Part shown: positions 9,909 to 19,217 of the stretch, piece by piece
Layout of the letters: each line of letters opens with the position of its first letter
Numbering within the stretch: the first letter of the stretch is position 1
Assembly (NCBI RefSeq): GCF_018636735.1
Contig: NZ_CP045200.1
Location: 744,001 to 808,000, forward strand
Length of the DNA: 64,000 nt
From: Erythrobacter sp. 3-20A1M
GTDB taxonomy: Bacteria > Pseudomonadota > Alphaproteobacteria > Sphingomonadales > Sphingomonadaceae
Reading direction: 5' to 3'
The notes under the pieces: generated by a model
The model's input: only the letters and a program-made list of their open reading frames with translations
Told to the model about the DNA's origin: nothing
The model's database searches: none
Made by a program: the position numbers and the translations under genes

Positions 9909-10337
9909 TCAGGTGTGCGAGGGTGGTCCGGTTGCCGGCGGAGGGGGAGCCGCGAGGCCTTGGCCGATGGAGACCGTTGGCAAGGCCGCGAAAATTCCCT
10001 GTTCAGGCGCAGGCGCGGGAAGGTCGATATCGGGCTGGGGAGCGAACGTGGCGATGTGCGCGGCAACGCCATAGGGGCAGTGCTTCGACATGCTGTCGGG
10101 CCTCGTCGGCTCGTGGTCCCCATGCCCCATCGCCGCTGCCATCATCGCGCGTACGTGTTTGGCGAACACGGCCTGCTCGGTCGGCGTCAGACCTTCTGAG
10201 CAAATGGTGACCGCGAAACTGCCATCCGCACCGCGCATGGGCATCCATCCGCGCGGCACCGCCGCGCCCATCGCCACCGCGAACGCGGCGAGACACAGGA
10301 AGCCGAAACGAAGTGCGTGATAGCCCGATGAGATCAC
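9909..10337 (-). CDS. DUF2946 family small membrane/secreted protein
   Basis: A 142-residue protein with one hydrophobic N-terminal segment (GFLCLAAFAVAMGAAV) followed by PRGWMPMRG, a segment with ICSEG, a His/Asp-rich stretch (MGHGDHEP) and HCPYG, then a proline-rich tail. This Cys/His pattern and the 'P-R-G-W-M-P' segment are typical of DUF2946 proteins, which are often found next to copper or TonB uptake genes. A GGAG site precedes the ATG. It leads the operon with the TonB receptor and the PepSY gene. A metal-handling role is inferred from the context and the His/Cys residues; no biochemical function is established. Confidence 0.7.
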   Translation of the reverse strand: MISSGYHALRFGFLCLAAFAVAMGAAVPRGWMPMRGADGSFAVTICSEGLTPTEQAVFAKHVRAMMAAAMGHGDHEPTRPDSMSKHCPYGVAAHIATFAPQPDIDLPAPAPEQGIFAALPTVSIGQGLAAPPPPATGPPSHT

Positions 10338-10439
10338 CGGCCGCTCCTTAGGCGGGAAAGCCGAACGCGCAAATTGAAACTTGGCCCGGCGGACGACATG
10401 GCCCGCAAGGTGTAAACTATCCCGACAGTGCAGCCGCGA

Positions 10440-12500
10440 TCACGATCCGAAGCTGATTCCCACCCAGACCGTTCGCGGAACGCCCAAATCGATCGATCCG
10501 CCCTGATTGCGGGTGAAGATTCGGGTATCGGTCAGGTTTTCCGCCCGCAGCACCAGCGATATCCGCGGCGAAAGTGCGGCGCGCGCATACATGTCCAGAG
10601 TCGTCGCGGCTGGCAGCAGATCGGTTTCCAGATCGTCCTCGAACTGCGCGCCCACATGGCGCAGGGTTGCGGCTACCGTCACATCGTCGCCGGACCGCCA
10701 GCTGAGCGTACCGCTGGCCGCCCATTTCGGGGTCTGAGCCGGTCGCTTGCCGTCGAGCGCCGCCGCCACCCCCGAAGCCCGCGCCACCGCATCCGTATAG
10801 GCGAGCGAACCATCGAAGCGCAGCGAGCCGTAGCGCAACGTCGAACTCGCCTCTATCCCGCGCGCACGGATGGCGTCGATATTGCGACGCTGGCGCAAAT
10901 CCGGCCCGATGGTGACATTGGCGATGGCGTCCTTCACCCGGTTGTCGAACGCGGTCAGCGCCACATCGAACCAGGCGGTGGGGGACAGATCGATACCGGC
11001 TTCGTAACCGACCGATCGTTCGTTGCGCAGCCCGGCGTTCGCCTGCGTCACCACCGGAAAGACGACGAACGGGCGGTAAAGTTCGTTGAGGGTCGGAAGC
11101 CGTAGCCCGGTATAGGCCGCCCCGCGCACGCGCACGCCAGGTACCACGCGCAGCACCGCGCCACCGCGAAAGGACCCGGCCCAGCTGGTCCGATCAGGGT
11201 AACGCGTCGTGACCGTCGAAGCGCCCGACACGTCGCGCTCGGTAAAGAAGCCGTCCCGGATAGCAGACCGGTCGGCACGTGCGCCTGCCGTCAGGGTCAG
11301 ATCGCCGAGCACCCAGTCGTCTTCGACGAACAGGCCGAGATCGGTGTTCCGCCCCCCGGCATTGCGGCGCGCGGTGACCTGCCCGCTTACCGCGCTCAAC
11401 GCATCCTCGAACAGTTCGCCGGAGGAACGGCGATAGTCGAGGCCCACGCGCAGGACGTGGCCGCCGCCCACGGGAGGGCGCAGTTCGGCCTTCCCGCCCA
11501 GCCCGGTCGAGGGCGTGTTGCGCTGATCGAGGACCGGAACGAAGCGGGTCGAACTGACGACGACATTGGAGAAGTTGCGGGCTTGCACATATCCGAGCAC
11601 ATCGAACGCCCAATCGCTCCGGCCCACCAGCCGGATGCTCGCATCCTGTCCCCGGCTCCGGCTGTCGGCGCCGTCGAATCGCAGCGTGCGGCGATCGTCG
11701 TACAGCAGCATGCGCGCCTGCATCTCCATCGCGTCCCCGATCGGAGCGACGCCGCGAAGCTGAAGCGATCGGGAATCGTAACCCGCGCGGGCGCTGGCCG
11801 GCACGCGCTGGTCGACGGGAGTCGTGTAGAAGCCCTGCCCCCGGTCCCACCGTACGCTGAGAACGCCGAAGCCCGCGCCCAGGGACGGTGCGAGCGTCGC
11901 GCTGGTCTCCGTCTCGCCGCGCTGATCCACCAGCGACCGGGCAGCAACCAACCCGAGTGTTTCGGCATCGGCGCTGGTCAGCTCGATCGTGCCCGCCAGC
12001 GCGCCCGCTCCGAAGGGGCCGGACCCGCCTCCGCGCGTGACCCGAACCTGCGCCAATCGATCGGGCGCAATGGCGCTGAAGGGGATATAACCGAAGAAAG
12101 GATCGGCCATCGGCACGCCGTCGAGCAGCACGAGCGCCCGGCTGGTGGCGTTCCCTCCCAATGCGCGCAACGTCGCCCCTTGCGCGGAGGGGTTGGCGGC
12201 GCGACTGTCCGAACGGCGGAATTGCTGAAACCCCGCAATATTCGACAGCACGTCCTCGATGCGGCCCGAAGGTGCCGAAACCAGCTGCTCGCGGTCGAGG
12301 GTTCGGGTGTCGTATGCGGGCGTGGCCGGCGTATCCTGCAACCCACGCCCGGTGACGACGATGACTGGTCCGGAATCCTTTTCTTCACCCGCGCCGTTCG
12401 CATCGGACGCGGTCGCTTGCGCGACGACGGGCACCGGAAGGGCGGCCAACAGGCCTGGAAGCAAATGAAGCGGGCGTATGTGGTTGAAGAAGGTGACCAT
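10440..12500 (-). CDS. TonB-dependent outer-membrane receptor
   Basis: An intact receptor of 686 residues. A signal peptide (LLPGLLAALPVPVVAQA) is followed by a plug starting PVIVVTGRGLQDTP with the conserved RIEDVLSNIAGFQQF and RVTRGGGSGPFGAGALAGTI segments, and a beta-barrel ending in an aromatic-rich strand (VWVGISFGS). I chose the ATG at 12500 because it places a normal-length signal peptide at the N-terminus; in-frame ATGs at 12533 and 12674 would add a long arginine-rich leader. It lies upstream of, and in the same direction as, DUF2946, with a 102-base gap. The compact plug resembles siderophore or cobalamin receptors, but I see no cobalamin riboswitch upstream, so the ligand is left open. 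Confidence 0.85.
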   Translation of the reverse strand: MVTFFNHIRPLHLLPGLLAALPVPVVAQATASDANGAGEEKDSGPVIVVTGRGLQDTPATPAYDTRTLDREQLVSAPSGRIEDVLSNIAGFQQFRRSDSRAANPSAQGATLRALGGNATSRALVLLDGVPMADPFFGYIPFSAIAPDRLAQVRVTRGGGSGPFGAGALAGTIELTSADAETLGLVAARSLVDQRGETETSATLAPSLGAGFGVLSVRWDRGQGFYTTPVDQRVPASARAGYDSRSLQLRGVAPIGDAMEMQARMLLYDDRRTLRFDGADSRSRGQDASIRLVGRSDWAFDVLGYVQARNFSNVVVSSTRFVPVLDQRNTPSTGLGGKAELRPPVGGGHVLRVGLDYRRSSGELFEDALSAVSGQVTARRNAGGRNTDLGLFVEDDWVLGDLTLTAGARADRSAIRDGFFTERDVSGASTVTTRYPDRTSWAGSFRGGAVLRVVPGVRVRGAAYTGLRLPTLNELYRPFVVFPVVTQANAGLRNERSVGYEAGIDLSPTAWFDVALTAFDNRVKDAIANVTIGPDLRQRRNIDAIRARGIEASSTLRYGSLRFDGSLAYTDAVARASGVAAALDGKRPAQTPKWAASGTLSWRSGDDVTVAATLRHVGAQFEDDLETDLLPAATTLDMYARAALSPRISLVLRAENLTDTRIFTRNQGGSIDLGVPRTVWVGISFGS

Positions 12501-12798
12501 TCTTCGTGCCGCATGCCCGCCGACCGCGCGCATGGCAAACCGTTCTTGCGATATCGGATGGTGGCGGAAGATGAGAGCTTCGGGGAGGCGGGACCGGGAG
12601 ACTATTCGATCCCGCCTCGTATCGAAGACTTTCGAGTGCCCTATACTACGCATGAGCCATGCCAGTTTTCGCAAACCCCTCGTTTGCGCACGCCCCGATG
12701 GTTAACCGCGCGCTGGCCCAATGGCAGTCTGTAAAATCTTCCGACACCTGGCCTCGACCCCGCTTGGCAATGCTGCCCTGCCAAGACAAAGAGGGGGC
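12501..12798. other. Intergenic region between divergent TonB receptor and Nudix genes
   Basis: A stretch of about 300 bases with no convincing gene. It should hold the divergent promoters of the receptor (minus) and the Nudix gene (plus). A TATACTACG segment near 12641-12649 is the only promoter-like AT-rich patch I can point to. I see no riboswitch and no clear palindromic metal-regulator box. If the Nudix protein starts at the upstream ATG (12721), the region is correspondingly shorter. Confidence 0.4.
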
Positions 12799-13575
12799 GT
12801 GGACGAACGAAATGATACAGCGCGGGGTATCCCGGCCGCCACCGTGGTCGTCTTCCGACATGCGCCCGGAGGCGGCGATCCCCAGATTTTGTTGACCGTA
12901 CGCTCGCGCAAGCTGGCGTTCGCGGGCGGGATGGCGGTGTTCCCCGGCGGACGCGTCGATCCGGCGGACCGTGAACTGGCCGCGCGGCTCGACACCGCCG
13001 ACGCCGACGAAGCGGCACATCGCATTGCCGCGATCCGCGAGACGCTGGAGGAAACGGGATTGGTCATCGGCGTGGGGGGCGATATCGATGCGACCGCCGC
13101 CCGCGAAGCCCGCGCGATGCTGGCCGCCGACAAGCCTTTCGGTTCGGTGATCGAACGATTCGGTTGGCGGCTCGACCTCGCCACCATCGTGCCGTTCGCC
13201 CGCTGGTTTCCGCAGAACGAGGGCCTGACGCGCATTTTCGACACCCGCTTCTACCTGGCCGATATCGGAACCGGCGCGGTCGATCTGGCGGTTGCGGAAG
13301 ACGAGGCGACGCACCTGTTCTGGACCAGCGCACGCGAGGCGCTGGCAATGGCCGATCGCGGCGAAATCGGGGTGATCTTCCCCACCCGCCGCAATCTCGA
13401 GCGCCTCGCTGGCTTCGCGACCTTCGGCGAAGCGCGCGACCATGCGCTGGATTTCCCGGTGCGCCCCATCATTCCCTTCGTCAGGGAAGTCGGCGGTCGG
13501 CGCTCGATCTGCATCCCGGACGATGCGGGCTACCCGGTTACAAACGAACCTCTGGATCAGGCAAAGCGGCAATAG
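12799..13575 (+). CDS. Nudix hydrolase, NUDT19/CoA-pyrophosphatase-like
   Basis: A pyrophosphohydrolase of about 258 residues. The N-terminal strand AATVVVFRHAP and FAGGMAVFPGGRVDP lead into an expanded Nudix box ending AIRETLEETGL, which carries the REx2EE metal-binding core. The insertion between GGRVDP and the helix matches NUDT7/NUDT19-like members that hydrolyse CoA or nucleotide derivatives; the substrate is not predictable from sequence. I prefer the GTG at 12799, preceded by AAAGAGGGGG, because the residues encoded upstream (ATG 12721) look unlike the family. Monocistronic, ending about 90 bases before the oxidoreductase operon. Confidence 0.82.
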   Translation: MDERNDTARGIPAATVVVFRHAPGGGDPQILLTVRSRKLAFAGGMAVFPGGRVDPADRELAARLDTADADEAAHRIAAIRETLEETGLVIGVGGDIDATAAREARAMLAADKPFGSVIERFGWRLDLATIVPFARWFPQNEGLTRIFDTRFYLADIGTGAVDLAVAEDEATHLFWTSAREALAMADRGEIGVIFPTRRNLERLAGFATFGEARDHALDFPVRPIIPFVREVGGRRSICIPDDAGYPVTNEPLDQAKRQ

Positions 13576-13668
13576 GTTGCGGGTCGGAACCGGTCCGTGG
13601 CATAACCCGTATAAGATTTGCGTCGCCGGGAGCGGATGCGACGCTCCAGCCCGACAGGATCAGGACCG

Positions 13669-14307
13669 ATGCAAGAAGAACACGGATTCTCCATTTCGCG
13701 CCGCGGGGTGCTCCTCACCGGCACCGCCGCGACGGCAGGCGCTGCCTTGCGCCCCAGTCGCCTCGTCGCCCGCGACGGCGCTCCGGCAAAAGGAGGGCCG
13801 GCTATGGAGAGCGTCACGCTCACCGTGAACGGGCAGCGGCACGAGTTGGAGCTCGACACGCGCACCACCCTGCTCGACACGCTGCGCGAGCATCTGAAGC
13901 TGACCGGAACCAAGAAGGGCTGCGACCATGGCCAGTGCGGGGCCTGCACGATCATGGTCAATGGAGCGCGGATCAATTCCTGTCTCAGCCTCGCGGTGAT
14001 GCACGACGGCGACGAACTGACCACGATCGAGGGTCTGGGAACGCCCGACGACCTGCATCCGATGCAGGAGGCCTTCGTGAAGCATGACGGGTACCAGTGC
14101 GGCTATTGCACGCCGGGCCAAATCTGCTCTGCCGTCGCCACGCTGGAGGAAATCCGCAAGGGTATCCCCAGCCATGTGACCGAAGACCTTACCGGCACCA
14201 TGCGACCGACCAACATGGAAATGCGCGAACGGATGAGTGGCAATATCTGCCGCTGCGGTGCCTACTCCAACATCGCCGACGCCATGTCCGAAGTGGCGGG
14301 GGCCTGA
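13669..14307 (+). CDS. paoA: Molybdenum aldehyde oxidoreductase, 2Fe-2S subunit (PaoA/YagT-like)
   Basis: The small iron-sulfur subunit of a xanthine-dehydrogenase-family enzyme. A Tat signal is visible ([11 protein letters not shown], then an Ala/Gly hydrophobic stretch), as in E. coli PaoA, so the folded complex is exported to the periplasm. A plant-ferredoxin-type cluster site ([12 protein letters not shown]...NSC) is followed by a second helical 2Fe-2S domain (CGYCTPGQ and NICRCGAY). I chose the ATG at 13669, which directly precedes the Tat motif; an upstream in-frame ATG at 13618 adds only arginine-rich sequence. The FAD subunit starts one base after the stop codon. The enzyme probably detoxifies aldehydes using a molybdopterin cytosine dinucleotide cofactor. 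Confidence 0.92.
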   Translation: MQEEHGFSISRRGVLLTGTAATAGAALRPSRLVARDGAPAKGGPAMESVTLTVNGQRHELELDTRTTLLDTLREHLKLTGTKKGCDHGQCGACTIMVNGARINSCLSLAVMHDGDELTTIEGLGTPDDLHPMQEAFVKHDGYQCGYCTPGQICSAVATLEEIRKGIPSHVTEDLTGTMRPTNMEMRERMSGNICRCGAYSNIADAMSEVAGA

Positions 14308-14308
14308 G

Positions 14309-15259
14309 ATGCGCAGCTTTACCTACGAACGTGCGACCACGCCCGCCGACGCAGCGAAAGCCGTCGCAGCCACGAAGAACGCGAAGTTCATCGCCGGCGG
14401 GACCAATCTGCTCGACCTGATGAAGCTGGAGATCGAAGCGCCGACCCATCTGGTCGACGTGACACGGCTCGGCCTCGATCGGATCGAGAATACCGAGGGG
14501 GGCGGATTGCGCATCGGCGCGCTGGTCAGCAACACCGCGCTCTCCGCCCATCCGCGTGTTCGCGCGGACTATGCCGTGCTGACCCGCGCAATCCAGGCGG
14601 GTGCCAGCGGACAATTACGCAACAAGGCGACGACGGGCGGCAACATGCTGCAACGCACGCGCTGCCCCTATTTCTATGACACCAACATGCCGTGCAACAA
14701 ACGCCAGCCGGGCAGCGGTTGTGCCGCGATCGGCGGCGTCTCGCGCAGCCTGGGGGTGATCGGTACCTCCGACGCCTGCATCGCGACCTATCCCGGCGAC
14801 ATGGCCGTGGCGATGCGCGTGCTCGACGCGACCGTCGAAACGGTGAAGCCCGATGGCAGCACCCGCGCCATTCCCGCCGGCGATTTTCACCGCCTGTGGG
14901 GCGACACCCCGCATATCGAGACCGTGCTGGAGCCGGGTGAGTTCATCACGCATGTAACGCTGCCTAAACCACTCGGCGGCAAGCATTTCTACGCCAAGGT
15001 CCGCGATCGGCGGTCCTATGCCTTTGCACTGGTATCGGTCGCGGCGGTGATCCAGCCGGATGGCACGGGCCGCGTCGCCTTCGGTGGCATGGCACCCAAG
15101 CCGTGGCGTGTGGCAGAGGCCGAGGTGCTGCTGCCGCAAGGCGCCAAGGCAGTGGTCGATCGCGCCTTCGCCGATGCCCGGCCTACCGCCGATAACAAGT
15201 TCAAGATCCCCCTCGCCCAGCGCACCCTCGCCAGTGTGCTGGCGGACGCCAAAGCCTGA
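14309..15259 (+). CDS. paoB: Molybdenum aldehyde oxidoreductase, FAD subunit (PaoB/YagS-like)
   Basis: A 316-residue FAD-binding subunit of the periplasmic aldehyde oxidoreductase. The FAD motif [14 protein letters not shown] lies near residue 30. The cysteine-rich insertion [18 protein letters not shown] with a further Cys shortly after matches the extra 4Fe-4S cluster characteristic of the YagS/PaoB branch. The CO-dehydrogenase-flavoprotein C-terminal domain follows ([20 protein letters not shown]). It has no signal peptide of its own and is presumably exported in complex with the Tat-tagged small subunit. The start is one base after the paoA stop codon, and the large subunit follows after 14 bases. 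Confidence 0.92.
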   Translation: MRSFTYERATTPADAAKAVAATKNAKFIAGGTNLLDLMKLEIEAPTHLVDVTRLGLDRIENTEGGGLRIGALVSNTALSAHPRVRADYAVLTRAIQAGASGQLRNKATTGGNMLQRTRCPYFYDTNMPCNKRQPGSGCAAIGGVSRSLGVIGTSDACIATYPGDMAVAMRVLDATVETVKPDGSTRAIPAGDFHRLWGDTPHIETVLEPGEFITHVTLPKPLGGKHFYAKVRDRRSYAFALVSVAAVIQPDGTGRVAFGGMAPKPWRVAEAEVLLPQGAKAVVDRAFADARPTADNKFKIPLAQRTLASVLADAKA

Positions 15260-15273
15260 TCCGGAGCCACGAC

Positions 15274-17472
15274 ATGGAATTCACCGCACCCGCAGGCGAG
15301 AACCTCTTCGACAAGGCCAAGATCGTCGGCAAACCGACCCGCCGGATCGACGGCCCGCTAAAGACCACCGGCACCGCGCCCTATGCTTACGAGCGGCACG
15401 ATGTCGCGGCCGATCAGGCCTATGGCTGGGTCATCGGATCGGGCATCGCAAAGGGCCGGATCGCATCGATGGACCTGGACGAAGCCCGCGCCGCGCCCGG
15501 CGTGATCGCGATCGTCGCGGCGACCGAGCACAAGCCCGTAGGCACCAGCGATTTCAACTATGCCCCGCTCTTCGGCGGGCGCGAGGTCACGCATTATCAT
15601 CAGGCAATCGCCGTTGTCGTCGCCGAAACCTTCGAACAGGCGCGCGCTGCCGCCGCGCTCATCCGCACGCAATATGACCGGGCGAATGATGGCGCCTACG
15701 ACCTCGAGAAGATCAAGGACGGGGGCGCGATCGGCACCGGGTTCAGTGGCGAGAAGCTCGACAGCAAACGAGGCGATTTCGATGGTGCCTTTGCCGATGC
15801 GGCAGTGAAGATCGACGCGACCTACGAAACGCCCGACGAAAGCCACGCGATGATGGAGCCGATGGCGACCATCGCCGCATGGGATGGCGACAAGCTGACG
15901 CTGTGGACCTCCAACCAGATGATAAATTGGGGCAAGCAGGCGCTCGGCAGCATCCTCGGCATCCCGGCCGAAAACATCCGGCTCGATTCGCCCTATATCG
16001 GCGGCGGCTTCGGCGGGAAGCTGTTCGTGCGTGCCGATGCGGTAATGGCCGCGCTGGGCGCGAAGGCGGCGAAGCGACCAGTCAAGATCGCGCTGCAGCG
16101 CCCGCTGATCGCCAACAACACCACCCACCGCCCGGCGACGATCCAGCGCGTGCGGATCGGTGCTGGCAAGGATGGCAAGATCACCGCGATCGGCCACGAG
16201 TGCTGGTCCGCCAACGTTACCGGCGACAGCGGCGAAGACGGAACGCAGCAGACCAAGAAGCTGTATGCAGGCGCGAACCGCATCGCCGCCTCCTACGTCG
16301 CGAAGAACGACCTGCCCGAAGGCAACGCCATGCGCGCGCCGGGCGAGGCGGTCGGCCACCTCGCGCTCGAAGTCGCAATGGACGAAATGGCGGAAAAGCT
16401 CGGCATGGACCCGATCGCATTCCGCATCGCGAACGAACCCGACAGTCTGCCCAGCGATCCGGAAAAGAAGTTCTCCGAACGCCACCTGGTCCGCTGCATG
16501 AAGGAGGGTGCCGAACGCTTCGGCTGGTCCAAACGCAATCCGAAGCCCGGCCAGACGCGCGACGGTCGTTATTTCACCGGCATCGGCATGGCCGCTGGCT
16601 ACCGCGGAGGCCCCACCGCCAAATCCGCCGCGCGCGTCCGCCTGGAAAAAGATGGGCGGATCACGGTCGAAACCGACATGACCGACATCGGAACCGGCAG
16701 CTACACCATCATCGCCCAAACCGCGGCGGAAAGCATGGGCGTGCCGCTGGAAAAGGTCTCGGTCGAGCTGGGCGATTCGGCCTACCCCGTCTCGTCCGGA
16801 TCGGGCGGGCAGTGGGGGGCGGCTTCCTCAACGGCTGGGGTATATGCCGCCTGTGTCGAGCTGCGCCGCAAGATCGGCGAGAAGCTGGGCATGAACGGCG
16901 ACACCGCGACCTTTGCCAACGGTGCGATCATCCATGACAACCAGACCGCGCAGCTCACCGACGCGGGCGAGCTGAGTGCCGAGGGCGTGATCGAATTCGG
17001 CGATTTCAAGCAGGGGTACGATATCGGGACCTATGCCGCGCATTTCTGCGAGGTCGCGGTCGATGCCTATACCGGCGAAACGCATATCCGCCGCATGCTG
17101 GCGGTGTGCGACGCCGGCCGCATTCTGAACCCGCTATCGGCCCGTAGCCAGGTGATCGGTGCGATGACGATGGCGGCTGGCAGTGCCCTGATGGAAGAGC
17201 TGGCGGTCGACACCCGCTTCGGCTTCTTCGTCAATCACGACCTCGCCAGCTACGAAGTACCGGTTCATGCCGACATTCCGCATCAGGAGGTTGTGTTCCT
17301 CGACACGCTCGATCCGGTGATTGCACCTCTGAAGGCGAAGGGCGTGGGCGAGCTGGGCATTTGCGGCCCGGGCGCGGCGATCGCCAATGCGATCTACAAC
17401 GCGACCGGTGTGCGGGTGCGTGAATATCCGATCACGCTCGACAAGCTGATCGAGGGGATGCCCGCCGTCTGA
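15274..17472 (+). CDS. paoC: Molybdenum aldehyde oxidoreductase, molybdopterin subunit (PaoC/YagR-like)
   Basis: The 732-residue catalytic large subunit. The N-terminal aldehyde-oxidase a/b hammerhead (RIDGPLKTTGTAPYAYE) precedes the molybdopterin-binding domains. The glycine-rich motif YIGGGFGGKLF, the MRAPGEAVGH segment and the C-terminal KGVGELGICGPG are visible; the last contains the conserved active-site Glu. It is the final gene of a paoABC-like operon. No cytosine-dinucleotide insertion chaperone (PaoD/YagQ) is present in the window, so it must be encoded elsewhere. The stop codon lies inside an 8-bp inverted repeat shared with the convergent gene. Confidence 0.93.
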   Translation: MEFTAPAGENLFDKAKIVGKPTRRIDGPLKTTGTAPYAYERHDVAADQAYGWVIGSGIAKGRIASMDLDEARAAPGVIAIVAATEHKPVGTSDFNYAPLFGGREVTHYHQAIAVVVAETFEQARAAAALIRTQYDRANDGAYDLEKIKDGGAIGTGFSGEKLDSKRGDFDGAFADAAVKIDATYETPDESHAMMEPMATIAAWDGDKLTLWTSNQMINWGKQALGSILGIPAENIRLDSPYIGGGFGGKLFVRADAVMAALGAKAAKRPVKIALQRPLIANNTTHRPATIQRVRIGAGKDGKITAIGHECWSANVTGDSGEDGTQQTKKLYAGANRIAASYVAKNDLPEGNAMRAPGEAVGHLALEVAMDEMAEKLGMDPIAFRIANEPDSLPSDPEKKFSERHLVRCMKEGAERFGWSKRNPKPGQTRDGRYFTGIGMAAGYRGGPTAKSAARVRLEKDGRITVETDMTDIGTGSYTIIAQTAAESMGVPLEKVSVELGDSAYPVSSGSGGQWGAASSTAGVYAACVELRRKIGEKLGMNGDTATFANGAIIHDNQTAQLTDAGELSAEGVIEFGDFKQGYDIGTYAAHFCEVAVDAYTGETHIRRMLAVCDAGRILNPLSARSQVIGAMTMAAGSALMEELAVDTRFGFFVNHDLASYEVPVHADIPHQEVVFLDTLDPVIAPLKAKGVGELGICGPGAAIANAIYNATGVRVREYPITLDKLIEGMPAV

Positions 17473-17480
17473 CGGGCATC
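17457..17480. terminator. Inverted repeat between convergent genes (possible bidirectional terminator)
   Basis: GATGCCCG (17457-17464) and CGGGCATC (17473-17480) form a perfect 8-bp stem with an 8-base loop that contains the paoC stop codon. It sits between two convergent genes, where a shared terminator is expected, but no T-run follows on either strand, so intrinsic termination is not certain. Confidence 0.4.
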
Positions 17481-17493
17481 TCACTCACCGCGT

Positions 17494-18261
17494 TCAGAGC
17501 GTGATGAGGCCAAGCGCCTTGCCGCCCATCCACAGACCCATGCCGATCATGAACAGGTTCTCGGTAAGCGAAACGAAGCCCAGCGGCACGTTGGAATTGC
17601 CGCCAACACAGGCACATTTGAGCTCGCGCTTGTCGATATAGACCGCCTTGAATACGCTCACAGCGCCGATCGTGCCGATAAACAGCGATACCGGCACCGA
17701 TATGATCGGCAGCGCGTGCGCCGTCATCAGGATCCCCGCCAGTGCTTCGCCGAACGGATAGATCATGCCGTAGCGCACCCAACGTTGCGCCAGCAGATCG
17801 TAATTGAGGAACATCAGCGAGAAGCTGCGCACGTCCTGCAATTTTTGCAGCGCGAGAAAGCTCATCGAAAGGCTGACGAACCATTCAGCCGCCTGCACGG
17901 TGAGCAGGCGACCGGAGAGGTACCAGCTCAGCCCGAGGCCCAGCAGCGCCGCGACCGCGAAGATCGCAATCACAGGCTGATAGGTCGTGCCTTCTTGCTT
18001 GCTGGACAGCGATTCCTTGCCGAAGAACTCACGCACCGCGTCATAACCGCCGATGCGTTCGCCGCCGATGAAGGTCTGCGGCGTCGTTTCCACGCCATGC
18101 TTATCCTTGAACGCATCGGTCTGCGCGCGCGTTTCGAGATGGTGGTCCTCGACCGAATATCCCTCGCGCTTGAGCAGATCGAGCGTCTTGAGCCCGTAGG
18201 GACAGATGTGGTCGGGCATGACCATGCGATAGACGGTTGCTGTCTTGGTGTTGCTTGCCAT
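17494..18261 (-). CDS. Glutaredoxin-MauE-like membrane fusion protein
   Basis: A 255-residue protein joining two parts. Residues of about 8-85 are a glutaredoxin fold with the active-site-like motif C20-P-Y-G23 and the cis-Pro region ETTPQTFIGG. Residues of about 95-250 are a four-helix DoxX/MauE-like membrane domain (VIAIFAVAALLGLGLSWYL, ISVPVSLFIGTIGAVSV and others) with a CACVGG pair near 215. MauE-type proteins help form disulfides or deliver electrons during enzyme maturation. The second active-site Cys is Gly, so a monothiol mechanism, or exchange with the CACVGG pair, is inferred. Convergent with paoC. It starts about 57 bases from tRNA-Arg. Confidence 0.78.
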   Translation of the reverse strand: MASNTKTATVYRMVMPDHICPYGLKTLDLLKREGYSVEDHHLETRAQTDAFKDKHGVETTPQTFIGGERIGGYDAVREFFGKESLSSKQEGTTYQPVIAIFAVAALLGLGLSWYLSGRLLTVQAAEWFVSLSMSFLALQKLQDVRSFSLMFLNYDLLAQRWVRYGMIYPFGEALAGILMTAHALPIISVPVSLFIGTIGAVSVFKAVYIDKRELKCACVGGNSNVPLGFVSLTENLFMIGMGLWMGGKALGLITL

Positions 18262-18317
18262 GCACCCAAGCTAGGTACGGTGCGCGCGGATTTCACGGGT
18301 GCGACGGCAAAGGATGG

Positions 18318-18394
18318 TGGCGCGCCCTGCAGGATTCGAACCTGCGACCTCAGGTTTAGAAGACCCGCGCTCTATCCAACTGAGCTAAGGGCGC
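18318..18394 (-). tRNA. tRNA-Arg (anticodon TCT)
   Basis: On the minus strand the acceptor stem GCGCCCT pairs with AGGGCGC, followed by discriminator G and encoded CCA. The D arm GCTC...GAGC and the anticodon stem CGGGT/ACCTG (one G-T pair) with loop CTTCTAA (anticodon TCT) fold normally, as does the T arm GCAGG-TTCGAAT-CCTGC. It reads AGA codons, and AGG by wobble. Confidence 0.94.
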
Positions 18395-18455
18395 ATCGCG
18401 GGCACGGCCTTAGCGCGCTTTGCCGCGGCGACAAACCGCGATAATCGGTTAGCCG

Positions 18456-19217
18456 ATGAGTGAACCCCTGCCCGAACCAACGAACGCCGCCGCCGGCCAT
18501 CGCTGGCGCTATTACGACATCGTGATGGCGGCTTTCGTGACCATCCTGCTGCTCAGCAACATAATCGGCGCGTCGAAACCTTCTTATCTTACTCTTCCGG
18601 GCGGTATGCAGTGGTCGTTCGGCGCGGGCATCCTGTTCTTCCCCGTCAGCTACATCATCGGCGATGTGCTGACCGAGGTCTATGGCTACGCCCGCGCGCG
18701 GCGGGTGATCTGGACCGGGTTCGCCGCGCTGGTGTTCATGGCATTCATGGCGTGGGTGGTGGTCGGCCTGCCCCCGGCGAAGGACTGGCCGGGCCAGCCT
18801 GCCTACGAGTTCGTGTTCGGCAATTCCTGGCGCATCGTGCTCGCGTCGATGATCGCGTTCTGGATCGGCGAGTTCGCCAATAGTTACGTGCTCGCCAGAA
18901 TGAAGGTGTGGACGAAGGGCCGCGCGTTGTGGAGCCGCACGATCGGCTCGACCATCGTCGGACAGGGGCTCGACAGCCTGATCTTCTATCCGCTCGCTTT
19001 CTACGGCCTCGCCGGGTGGCCGATTGAGCAGTTGTGGCAAGTCGTCCTGTCGCAATGGTTCTTCAAAACGATGTGGGAAGTCGTGCTGACGCCGGTGACC
19101 TATGTGGTGATCGGGTGGCTGAAACGTCGCGAGGGCGTGGACGTGTTCGACACCGAAACCGATTTCTCACCTTTCGGCAAGGAAAGGGAACCGGCGCCCT
19201 CACAGCCGTCCGACTAG
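18456..19217 (+). CDS. yhhQ: Queuosine precursor transporter, YhhQ family
   Basis: A 253-residue inner-membrane protein with about six transmembrane segments (VMAAFVTILLLSNIIGASK, FGAGILFFPVSYIIGDVLTEVYGY and later helices). The segment FPVSYIIGDVLTEVYGYARARR is diagnostic for the vitamin-uptake-like YhhQ/COG1738 family, which imports queuine or preQ1 for tRNA queuosine modification. The conserved QGLDSLIFY and TPVTYVVIGWLKR segments follow. It starts 62 bases after the divergently oriented tRNA-Arg and overlaps the ppx stop by four bases, with the two genes convergent. Confidence 0.9.
   Translation: MSEPLPEPTNAAAGHRWRYYDIVMAAFVTILLLSNIIGASKPSYLTLPGGMQWSFGAGILFFPVSYIIGDVLTEVYGYARARRVIWTGFAALVFMAFMAWVVVGLPPAKDWPGQPAYEFVFGNSWRIVLASMIAFWIGEFANSYVLARMKVWTKGRALWSRTIGSTIVGQGLDSLIFYPLAFYGLAGWPIEQLWQVVLSQWFFKTMWEVVLTPVTYVVIGWLKRREGVDVFDTETDFSPFGKEREPAPSQPSD

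Noticed and set aside
12501-12798. Possible cobalamin riboswitch upstream of the TonB receptor
   Set aside because: No conserved B12-box core or extended stem pattern could be found on the receptor strand.
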